A stretch of DNA of 64,000 nt from Ceratodon purpureus (Eukaryota; Streptophyta; Bryopsida; Pseudoditrichales; Ditrichaceae). The position numbers and the translations under genes were made by a program. The stretch lies in contig CM026423.1 of the NCBI GenBank assembly GCA_014871385.1, positions 23,545,067-23,609,066 on the forward strand, given 5' to 3'. The notes beneath the pieces were generated by a model. The model saw only the letters and a program-made list of their open reading frames with translations. It did no database searches and had not been told where the DNA came from. Of the stretch, positions 21,144-30,933 are shown in pieces (the first letter of the stretch is position 1; every line of letters begins with the position of its first letter).

Positions 21144-21672
21144 CATGGTTGTTCATGGGACCTCCCTGTCCGAAAGACTGTCCAATCCGCTCGTCCGTCC
21201 GTTAAGGGTCAGGGGAGGTCCGTTTGACCGAGACTTACGGTTGACCGTCCAAATGGTGAAATGGAAGTTACCTTGGCCACCTAGGATGCCATATGTCTGA
21301 CATGTCACCAAATATTCCACATATAGAGTTGACACGGAGGATGACGTGGCTAAGAGGTAGGGCGCCAACGCCTTGGGGGAGGGGGAGCGCGAGCGAGAGG
21401 GCGGGTGGGGGCGCGAGCACCTGCGAAGGGGGGGCGCGAGCGGGGACCAAAAATCAGGCATTGAAGGAAATGAAGACATGAGTGAAGTTTTCATATTGAC
21501 ATAAATGAGAGAAATTTCAATTCATGTCAAAACAAAAATACATTCAATAGCCTTAGCTAATGTTTTATGGACATTGACTAAGGTTAACATATAAGTATCT
21601 ACGTATAAATATATATATATATATATTATATATATATATTTTTGGAGTCATATATTATACTTTGTCTATATA
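21144..21672. other. Sequence between LTR fragment and the 21.5-kb element
   Basis: A GC-rich GAGCG-type stretch at 21,360-21,440 is followed by an AT microsatellite at 21,606-21,640. No gene is seen. Confidence 0.5.
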
Positions 21673-21740
21673 ACTTCTATAGGGGGTAGCTTGTATGCGT
21701 GCGGCGAGCGGCGAGCGGAGATTTGAAGAGCGGAGAGCAG

Positions 21741-22616
21741 AAAATGAGGCCCTAAATCTAAAAACAGTAAAGTTCTTACTAAAAATAAAAACTATTATTA
21801 GATTATTAGATTATTTTAGGAATATTCTAAGAATATTCCTAGAATATTCCTATTTATAGTAATTAATGATGACCCTATTACCGTGGACTGAATTACAGTT
21901 TTTAAATAATTTTTACCAAGTTCCCCTGCCTTTTTTTTTAATATTCCTAAAGTCGATACGACCGATAAACTAACTTTTTGAATCCTATGTCATTTTCTTT
22001 ACATTACTACATCTCTACCAATCTCATCTACATGGCATTCATCATTTTTTATTGATTGTTAATCATTTGAATTAATTTCCCTTCCCATCTTCTTCGATTC
22101 TATCCATCTTCTCAATTCCAATTCTATCTATCTATTCTATTCCTCCATTATATGTTTTATTGCGTTGATGTTAATTGCCATTTCATCTTCTTATTTTGCC
22201 ATCCATTTGCTTCTTATATATTCTTTGTTTATTTTCAATTTAATATTTTTCTCCCCTTTCAATTTTTATTTTTGAATCATGTTTTCCCTTAATGTACACA
22301 CATCCTCTTTCAGATGCATTTATTGAGTTTAATTTTTTTTAATTAATTATTTTTTTTTTAAAATTTTTAAACGAACTTTCTCTAGTTCCCCCTCAATTTT
22401 TGGTTTAGGGTATGTTGTTTACAAATTAATGAAAACAGTGTCAACAAACCCAGTCACGCCATTCAGTAGGATGAAATTCGTTTATCATTATATGGTCCAG
22501 ATTTCAAGGGCGCCAAGCATCTAGCTCTTGGATATTTAAGTAGTCGCAATAGAAGGTCACTTCCTCTTTGTTCATTCTCTTCTTGAAGCAAGTCCAAGGA
22601 AGAGCGTGTTTTGGAT
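21741..22616. other. AT-rich subterminal region of the 21.5-kb element
   Basis: Low-complexity AT and pyrimidine-rich DNA without ORFs, probably a subterminal region. Confidence 0.5.
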
Positions 22617-22784
22617 ATGGAAGATGTCAGGGATACTGCTCTCTTACTTGGTGATGTCGTTGGCCGATTTCATCCATATGTGGAGGTCGAGGGAGAAGAC
22701 GAGGCGAATGGGTGCAATGAAGGGCATTCTGGAAATGATGATGTGGATGTAGAATTAGACGTGATAGGAGACTTATGGCTGTGA
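22617..22784 (+). CDS. Small acidic ORF, unknown
   Basis: 55 codons beginning MEDVRDTALLLGDVVGRFH, rich in Asp/Glu, and preceded by ATATTTAA about 80 bases upstream. A basic stretch in another frame (PRTYSREALRRKSEA, about 22,868-22,915) could be a second exon. Not recognised; may be a captured exon or chance. Confidence 0.2.
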   Translation: MEDVRDTALLLGDVVGRFHPYVEVEGEDEANGCNEGHSGNDDVDVELDVIGDLWL

Positions 22785-23677
22785 AGAGCCACGTAGTCTC
22801 GTAGTACTTCAGGAGGAGCCGGTTGTGCCTTTGCCACCTCATGCATACTCCAAGGTCAGGAAGATTCCACCAAGGACTTATTCTAGGGAAGCATTACGTA
22901 GAAAGAGTGAAGCTTGTCTATTGTTGAAACGTCTCCGCCTACGATAAATGCCAACTAGGGAATGAGCAATGAATGTCAATGTAGCTTGTCCTGTAGTGCA
23001 GCAGGAGGTTGGTAATTATGCTGAAAATGCAAGTGGGATACCTAAACGCATTAATTTCAAAGAATAAAATGGATTTTGAAATGTATTGATGGCATTAGAA
23101 CAGTCCAACTGTTTTAGGGTACAATGAACAAAGGCCACTTGTCCAACTGAATGCTATTGTTACTCAATGTAATAAATGTGAATGACAAAACCTTTATATT
23201 GAAATACGCAATACGAGATTTGCATTGCTGACTCAATACAAGGAAAAATCCATCAGCAATGACTAAGTATCCCCATTAACCACCGTCCACTATGCGAATG
23301 CGTGTCTAAAAAAGTACGCTCCCTCCTCTTTTTTGGCCAAGGGGTGAGTCAAGATTCTACTCTCTAGGACTAGCTTGACCTCGTTGAAACTAGAGGTAGG
23401 GGCATGGATGAAAAGCTCGGTCTCAGGATCACGGTTGCAGACCTTCAAAAGGATGTAATACAAGTGTTTAGAGTACAAAAACTGAATCCTGCCTTGAAAC
23501 TTAGTCATTGTCTTCTTGAATGCAGGGCAAGTGCAACCAGACTAAGAGCTGATGGTGATCTGGTACTGTGTAATGGTAGGAGCAATGCCAAAATCCAGCC
23601 TGATGATGCAACCATGGCCCGGGTGAGGTATCATAGTGACAGAACGGAAGCAAGCTTTGACTCGGATTCGGAGGAGC

Positions 23678-24037
23678 CCATGCAGTGTCAGCGATGGTTT
23701 TGGAGTTGAATTTGGAGTTGAATTCGGAGTTGAATTTGGAGTTGAATTTGATGCGAATTCGCTCTGGCACGGGCTCTAAGGCTAGTGGCCGCGAGTAGTC
23801 CCCCACTGATTCCTGCCCCGGCCCTGGCTTCACTCTCTCTTGCTTGCCATTGCCCATGATTGCTCTTACACCTCTTCCGCTCAGGTTGCGCCTATTACTG
23901 CAAGGAACTATGGAATTGGAGGTTGCAGGTCGGGGTTGTAAGATTGCTTGACGGATCCAAGGCGCCCCTAGAGTAACTGTAGAGCGTACGTGAGTGGGAG
24001 AGAAGGAGAAGGTGGTGAGTGGAAAAGTAGCTGCCAT
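23678..24037 (-). pseudogene. Captured 5' fragment of a DUF427-type plastid protein gene
   Basis: The ATG at 24037 opens a Ser/Thr/Arg-rich segment of about 60 residues typical of a chloroplast transit peptide. SVGDYSRPLALEPVPERIRI and later TIADTAWA follow, the start of a DUF427 (PF04248) domain. Between these, a 15-bp repeat has expanded into KFNS/EFNS units (about 23,702-23,750). The rest of the domain (the RVLETSHPP region) is not readable: the frame continues but without family motifs. The gene is therefore truncated or frameshifted and probably not functional. It lies inside the 21.5-kb transposon, consistent with capture of a host gene piece. Recognition rests on motif memory. Confidence 0.45.
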
Positions 24038-24885
24038 AGGTGGCTGGTTTTGCAGCGAAAAGTTTCCGCGAGGGGAACCATATCATATCATTGTAGGAGC
24101 ACCAAGAGCAATGGGAGGAAAGCCTAGGTTAATGATATGCCAAGTGGAGCCAGCGTAATTGCCCACCAAGATAAGTTTCGTCGGAAATGTCTTCGAATGC
24201 CTCATGCTAGTGCCTCGGATATGTATCAGCGTAGATGAATTAAAAACGATTTGATCATGACCAACACTTATCGAGTCTACTTTTCGGCCAGTATTTGTTG
24301 ATCACTTCATCTTGACTATCCCTGTGTAAGAAGCAGTAGAACAACATTGAGTTGGATTCTACCAAATTTTAGGATTCTGGAGGTGATTTTACTCCGAAGC
24401 TTGTTTCTCTTCTTCATGATTTCAAACTTGTTTCCAGATAACTGCCATTCATATGAAACGGCAAGATGTGTGTGCAGAAGGATTTAGCCGGGACATGCGT
24501 AGCAGATGCACAGAAGCATCTTCATTTCCTTTCCGTGGGTGAACGAGAATTTTCTTGTTTAGCGCTTGAGAATTGCATCACTTATGCTGGGAATTGAGAT
24601 GCCGAACTGCTGTTGTCCAAATAATAATCTGAATTCAGGCTTGCAATGAGATATCTCAATGCACTGCAGATATCTTTAAGATAATAGCACTTTTGAAGTG
24701 AAACCAAAACCCTTCTTTGACATTCTATGAATGTGCATTACAGTACCCTCAAACAAAGAAGAGCCGACAAGCAGACCCAGTGACTGGCAACGTACTCCGT
24801 CGAAAGAAACTATACAACAAGTACGGTTGTTGACTATTGCAATGAAGTATAATGAACATTTGTTTGTAAAGAATTGATTGTTTAC
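24038..24885. other. Non-coding interior of the 21.5-kb element
   Basis: No recognised gene. Short open frames on the minus strand around 24,676-24,885 extend past the NECAP exon donor and appear to be intron. Confidence 0.45.
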
Positions 24886-25792
24886 CTGACTTTTTATCTT
24901 CCAGTCTAATGGAACAATTTTCACCTTTCGACACAACCTTCAAGACGCCCTCCTACGCCCACTTGTTAATGTCCCATTCATCCGCCCTACAATCAACACA
25001 GATCATCAAGGTAACTACACTTCTAGAAACAGACTAATCCACCAAAAGATCCCTGCTGTAAATTCGAAGCAGAGCACCTTTCTGGTCGACCATTTACTTG
25101 TAAGAAGCTGCACTCTTTCTTGGAGGTATCTATGACAAACAAAATAAACATGCTACTCCTTTAGCCGGGTATTACAAACAGGAACAAAACCATACTAAGA
25201 GGCTCAATAATGTACTTTGAAATCCGGCGAGTCGAATCCTAAAAGTTCCAATGTAGAATGTAAAATTGACAAAACATGATGCATGACTTAGTTAAAACCA
25301 CGACAATCGCAATGTCTTGTTGATTTCAAACTAAGTAATCCAAAAAACAACACTAATATACACTCAACATCCTTAAAAACAAAGTGATTTCCAACAACAC
25401 CTCCCATAAACCACAGATGCAATTCACAGTAAACCCTATAAACACATCCAACTACTAGAAACACACCAACTCCAAAAACTACACATAACACAAAAGAGAT
25501 TGTTGGAAGCAAAACCTAAACCCTCTCACTTCACGAAACTCTAAAACCAGTCCACCGAAGCAACAAAACGACTATCTGGTGACAAACTCCAACACCGTCT
25601 TCTAAAACCTTGACCAGTGGGCTCAAAAAAAAACCACAACAATCACACACAGCCCAAATCAACCCAAGTACTGAATTTCAAATTCCAGAGGTCTCGCACC
25701 ATATACACATAGCATTCCTTCACTTGGAAGAGCACCAACTCCGCATTGCTCTCCTGATCATCAACCGCGACGCTCTCCATCCCTGCCGCCAT
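24886..25792 (-). pseudogene. Captured exons of a NECAP/DUF1681-type gene
   Basis: The first exon (ATG at 25792) encodes MAAGMESVAVDDQ then ELVLFQVKECYVYM and ends at a GTGCGA donor near 25,699. A second exon, 24886-24986, has a TGTAG acceptor and an AG|GTAAAC donor. It encodes ADEWDINKWA, a TAG stop at 24953-24955, then LKVVSKGENCSIRLEDKKSG. These are the opening strand and PH-like core of NECAP (PF07933) proteins, which bind adaptin ears in clathrin-coated vesicles. The segment that normally joins the exons (IPPR...) and all later exons are missing. The stop replaces the Trp expected at that place. The fragment lies inside the 21.5-kb transposon. Confidence is good for the family, high for non-function. 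Confidence 0.65.
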
Positions 25793-26159
25793 ATTTTCGA
25801 AATCGCGATTTCCCAATCATGCAACAATCCACTCACCAATATACCCCGATGTACCCACCCAATTGCCCAGATCGACAAACATATCGCTCTCAGACCAATC
25901 AATCTGCTTGCTCTACTTGGCTCACAATTCCTCACTCGTCATCGTCATCCTCAGCATTCTTAGCCGGCTCGCCCTCCTCTCCGGATGCGTGTATCCTGAA
26001 GCTTCGCCTCGAGCAATGATCTGTAGACCCCAGTGGAGCCTCACTTAGGCTAGATAGAACGCAATATGATCACGAATTGGTCAATAGAAAGGAATTCATA
26101 AGAGAAGATAGTCTGGTTAGAACAGTACAGTATCTGCCATGACATTGTGACGTGGTGTT

Positions 26160-27710
26160 TTTACTCCTCTACGCTGCCTCTTATGGGCAGCGCAAGAGCT
26201 CTCCAGGGGTACTGCCGTTAACGGCAATACCCTAAGACTACATTTTTATGTCTTGAAGTTGAGGTTTTACTCTTCAACGCTGCCTCTCATCAATAGTGTG
26301 AGAGCTCTCCAAGGGTACTACCGTTGATGGCAGTACCCCGAAGCTCCTATTTTTAATTTTTTTGAAGTTGAGGTTTTACTCTTGAGGCTGTTTTTTTAAA
26401 TTTTTTGTTCTGTTTTAGATCTTCTTTGTTGCCTTTCTTCGGAAGCCCCAAAGCTCTCCAGGGGTACTGCTGTTGACGACACTACTCTAAGGCTGCTTTT
26501 ATTTTTTTTGAAGTTGAGGTTTTACTCATCTATGTTGCCTTTCTTCGGCAGCGCAAGAGCTCTCCAGGGGTACTGCCGTTAACGGCAGTACCCTAAAGCT
26601 GCTTTTATTTTTTTTGGTATTTGAATTTAACCCCTTAAAACAACAGAGGATATTTCTAGAGACGTGCCATTGACAACACAACCTCCACAGCAAATTTATT
26701 TCAACAGATCATAAAATGACCAAAAGAAGTCTGAAAAAGGAGTGCCGTTAACGGCACTTCTTTTTCGGCCTTTATCAAGAGTTGAGAAATTATCAAGTAA
26801 ACCTTCAATTGGATACTTCAAGTACTTCAAATGGCAGTAAAAAAGTACTGCCGTTAACGGCACTACCTTTGAAGGTCGTCAAAAAATTAATTTTGAGTCC
26901 GTAATTGATTTATAAAGGCTATTTTTAGGAGTTTGTAGGTATTTTGTGCATCTCAGATATGCTTTTGGGAAACTGCCGTTAACGGCACATCCTTCTTCAT
27001 GCCTTATGGGTATTTTTGAATCTCAAATTGTCCTATATTTTGATTTAGTCCCAAGTCACTTAAGCACCACCATTTTCCCTAAGATATTCTCTTAAAAGTA
27101 GTGTTGTTGCTTTGCTGTTGACAAGGCCGTGTAAGGGGTTGAAGTTGAGCACTTTTTAGACATCTTGGGAGGTCATAAAAGTAGTGCCGTTAATGGCACT
27201 CCCTTTTGACCCTCCCTTCTTATATAATTTTCCTCCCAAAACCGCTCCATGTCTAGTTTTTGCATCCTGCAGAATGGTACTTTGCTGTTGGTTTTCCGTT
27301 GACAAGGCCGTCTAAGGTAAGGAATTTGAGCACTTTTTAGACATCTTGGGAGGTCATAAAAGTAGTGCCGTTAACGGCACTCCCTTTTGACCCTCCCTTC
27401 TTATATAATTTTCCTCCCAAAACCACTCCATGTCTAGTTTTTGCATCCTGCAGAATGGTACTTTGCTGTTGGTTTTCTGTTGACAAGGCCGTTCAAGGTA
27501 AGGAATTTGAGCACTTTTTAGACATATTGGGAGGTTATAAAAGTAGTGCCGTTGACGACACTCCCTTTTGACCCTCCCTTCATATATGATTTTTCTTTCA
27601 AAACCGCTCCATGTCTGGTGCATCCTGTAGAATGGTCTGTCTAACGAAACGAAGTTGAGCACTTGCAAGACATCTTGGGAGATCATAGAAGGAGTGCCAT
27701 CATTGTGACA
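26160..27710. repeat. Two tandem arrays built around the palindrome TGCCGTTAACGGCA
   Basis: Exact palindromes start at 26,213, 26,574, 26,743, 26,849, 26,974 and 27,366. Variants with one to five changes start at 26,319, 26,468, 26,665, 27,185 and 27,547, and a badly decayed one near 27,694. In the left array (26,160-26,600) they recur about every 106 bp (one interval 149) with flanking CTCTCCAGGGGTAC. In the right array (27,120-27,700) the period is 181 bp, with GAGCACTTTTTAGACATCTT in each unit. The copy at 26,743 is the core of a 38-bp near-perfect palindrome (26,731-26,768). No coding potential. Confidence 0.92.
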
Positions 27711-28387
27711 TTCTTTTTTTCCTCTTGTGATATATGTATTTTCGTGTGTAAGTTGTTCAATGTCTTGGTATTGCGTCGTGTGCCAAGCTCGGTTCCGTCT
27801 AGTGGATGATGTTGTGGTTGTTGGATGGAGAGTAGTGAATGAAGACTCTGGCCGGGCGTTCACGGAGATGATGGCTTTTAGGCCTTTACTTATAAGATGT
27901 TCATGGTTTGAAATTTGGTTTAAGCTAAATTCTTAGGGGCATTCTTCCCAACTATCGGTAACGGGAGTGGGTTTGACAAGGGAGAAGGAGCTAGATTTTC
28001 TCAACTTAGGGGTGGGCAAGTGGTTAGGATCGAGAGGGACTTTGCTTGCCCAATTGCTTAATTTTGAGGAGCTCCTATCTTCCACTACCAAAAATTGCAG
28101 CGGATTCAGGAAGAGATAGGGAGGTATATTTCAAAAATAGTAAATTGAATTCATCTGTGATTGAATGGCTGGTCACTTTTGGAGAGATAAATGAGTTTTT
28201 ACTTTATAAATGCCATTTAATACTGTGATTCTTCTTCTATATTTGACCTTAATTCATTACAATTTCCGATTACTCATTGTGCTGCACATATCTATAGTGG
28301 ATTTCACCTTTGAAAATATGAAGAATTAGGTGTTTGAGATTCATGTTATTACCTGGATGTTTTTTTTTATAATTTTTATTTGCGTAG

Positions 28388-30019
28388 ATGCTTCACGATC
28401 TTTTGGACACAGTCCCCTAGAAATTTTCAATGCCTCTCTCTATCCAATTTCATTTGAATGCGCTGAAAAGAAATACATGTATGGAGTGTTGAGATTGGAA
28501 TACAGTTTTTCTGAAAATCTTAGTCCCAATACTGGAGCCTTACTTGGTTCTCCGCTTCGCCAACGTATGAATATGGAAATGTTTAAAAACAATCTATTCT
28601 CTGAATTTTCCTACAACACTCAGAATTGGAATTGCGTGGAATCTTTTATTGTTGAACCACTGTGCATTTATGAGAATCCACGAGAGCGGTGCAAGCGAAA
28701 CAAGTTGGCAGGACACTCAGAAGACTGTTAAAGGGTGATTTAGCTTCACCCTTAAAAAGCTAGTTTACTGTCCAGATCTAAAGAGAAACCCACTAAATTT
28801 TTATACCCACCTAGCTAGTTCTACTTAACACCATTCTGCTCTTTTATTGCACCAGATTTCTAAGTCTCCTGCCCCTTTCTACTGACATTAAAGCAACAAC
28901 CCAACAAACCCACATACATTTCCCATACCCTAACATCAATGCATACACTCAATCTACTCAAAAGAGTCTTTGTTTTCTCATTAATCTCTGCCTCATACAA
29001 TCAGTCCTGCCCTGTACAGTCCTGTTTTGCCCTCATAACTACTCCTAACTTCTACAACCCCCATTCCAACCTCCATAGTCGCACAAACTCCAAGGGGAGA
29101 GAGAGAGAGTGAGAGCCGCCAAGGTCTCACTCCTCACTACCCCCCCAACCCTAGCCGCCACCCTCCATCTGTCCGTTTTTCATCCAAGTTGATGTTTCAT
29201 CCGACTGTCAAAACTTCATCCAAAACGAAGTAACTAAGAAATCCGCAGTAACTAACTGTTTTACTGCTCCTGGCATTTTACTTTTCCTGCTCCTGTTTTA
29301 CTGCTCCTAGGTAAAAGGCAAAAAATCCCTTTAACAAAGACGACTGTCCATTATGTGAAGAATGGCCGCACACTGAGGAACCTCAGTGTTGTTGGAAAAT
29401 TCAGTCGGATGGACTCTATGTGTCTCAGTTTAGTCCTCCAAGAGGTTGCAAGCACTTTCTTAAAAAACGTGAGTTCATACTGAATCCATACACATTGCCA
29501 TTGGTCGAGAGACTTGGCGATTACATGGTTACAATGCTTAATGACCTTGACCATGAATTGATGCTAGTTTACGGACCAGTAAATGGGGACAAGACTGTCA
29601 GAACACTTCCATCCCGCATTCAGAGACCTTGTGCAAATGAACGTACCAGAGGAGTTATCTTGAGAAGGCATTAATATCCTCATTATATTACAGAATGGAA
29701 ATGCAAGTTCATTTCTGTAGCAACAAAGAAAAACTGCAAAGACGTATTCATTTGGATACCACCTGATGATCCAACATGCATGACGTGTATTGATTGCGCT
29801 TGGAAAGCAAATGACACTGGTATTTATCTAGATACCAGAGGGTGTAACCAAGACAGACCAATATGGGTAAAACAATATGATTGGTCCAAAATTTGCGGAT
29901 CAACTATGGAAGTGGAGGAAGCAAGAGCACCCATGGAAGTAGACGCTGCTGGTTCATCAGTGGAGTCAGAGATTGAAAATCCAAGCAAATGTCCAAAACT
30001 TGACCACACTGAATTGTGA
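28388..30019 (+). pseudogene. Unknown Cys-rich protein gene split by a solo LTR
   Basis: The exon starts after a pyrimidine-rich acceptor (TTTGCGTAG, ending 28,387). It reads in one frame to 28,725, stops inside an inserted LTR, and resumes in the same frame at 29,342 after the second copy of the target duplication. The joined frame ends at TGA 30,017-30,019 with one TAA at 29,672-29,674. Visible features are CxxC pairs (CPLC, CMTCIDC), Trp-rich segments and an acidic C-terminal tail (MEVEEARAPMEVDAAG). The family is not recognised. PIWV after LDTRG resembles PIWV after IDNRN in the minus-strand gene at 41,960-42,472, so the two may be related. The apparent hydrophobic N terminus before 28,388 is probably intron. 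Upstream exons were not found. Confidence 0.5.
28726..29336. mobile_element. Solo LTR (611 bp) with 5-bp target duplication
   Basis: Begins TGTTAAAGGGTGATTT and ends CCCTTTAACA, a TG...CA LTR with 10-bp terminal inversion. It is flanked on both sides by AAGAC (28,721-28,725 and 29,337-29,341). TTCATCC-type internal motifs link it to the Gypsy LTRs at 45-58 kb. No internal retroelement sequence remains, so it arose by LTR-LTR recombination after insertion into the Cys-rich gene. Confidence 0.92.
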
Positions 30020-30609
30020 CTATAGTGAGCTGTAAAAGGTTTTCTTAAATATGCGTTGAAGGATAATCTAACCATTCATAGATATCGATAGATACAAAGT
30101 GCAACTCATGTAATTAGCCCGAATGCACATATAATCATTAGGTGCAAAATGGGGTCAAAATAAGGCCGTGTAAGCCTGCCCTTTCTAGGTGAACTCCCTG
30201 CCCAAATGCGGCACTGTCGCTGGCAGCGGGTGCCAGGATCGCTGCCCGCAGAGTTAATAGGGCGACTTAATGGTCTCGGGAAGGGGTTGCGGGGCGGGTC
30301 GGTGTGCCTAGTGGCGCCGAGGTGGCTGCCTTGTTTGGTGAACCACGCCTTCTCCCATTTATTGAAGTTAAAGCCCGATTCGAAGGAGAGATGACGGGAG
30401 ATTGGTGTCAACCGTTTCAAGATTCGAAGTTTGCTGCCACAACGGGAAGAAGCCATGGAGCTCGGTCGACAGTAGGTTGGTCTCCCCACCTGGGAATGGG
30501 GTGAATCGAAGTTGGGTGCTTAGAATTTTGGTGTTGCAGGACCAACGACCCAATTCGCAGGTGAAATTCGAGAGAGTCAGGGGAAATTGTGAGAACTAAA
30601 CCAGTGAGC

Positions 30610-30792
30610 ATGATTGTGCAGATACGCGTTGGCAGCAGTTACAAACTCGAGCAGCAAACATTCGAAGGGTGTTCTTGCAACACCTCCTGCCGTGGACTGA
30701 AGAGGTTGTGTAAGTGTCAATTTCTCTATGACAAGTTTGGGTCGTGCATTTGTACATTGCATGCTATTCATTTGATCCTGCAATTTCCTTGA
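30610..30792 (+). CDS. Possible small Cys-cluster exon
   Basis: 60 codons with CSCNTSCRG, LCKC and GSCIC, a CxC-like cysteine spacing. Such CxC clusters accompany KDZ transposases, and this one sits 140 bases upstream of the transposase-like gene on the same strand. Too short to be sure; it could be an upstream exon of that gene. Confidence 0.25.
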   Translation: MIVQIRVGSSYKLEQQTFEGCSCNTSCRGLKRLCKCQFLYDKFGSCICTLHAIHLILQFP

Positions 30793-30933
30793 GTGGCTAT
30801 GGTATAGGGTTTGGTTGTTGTGAACTCTTCGGTTTTGGGTATATGGCAATCTTAAAAACGATTTTCTGCATACTTCCAGGTCGATCCGGGGCCTTGAGAG
30901 CTTGAATCTCTACTTCGAAATTCTGGACTCTCG

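Noticed and set aside
23404..23709. 101-codon plus-strand ORF
   Set aside because: Overlaps the DUF427 fragment on the other strand and contains no recognisable motif.
26160..27710. CRISPR array
   Set aside because: Palindromic cores repeat, but units are 106 or 181 bp with related rather than unique spacers, no cas genes, and the setting is a plant genome.
27727..27936. Small ORF after the palindrome arrays
   Set aside because: Short, Cys/Val-rich, no start context or homologue recognised.
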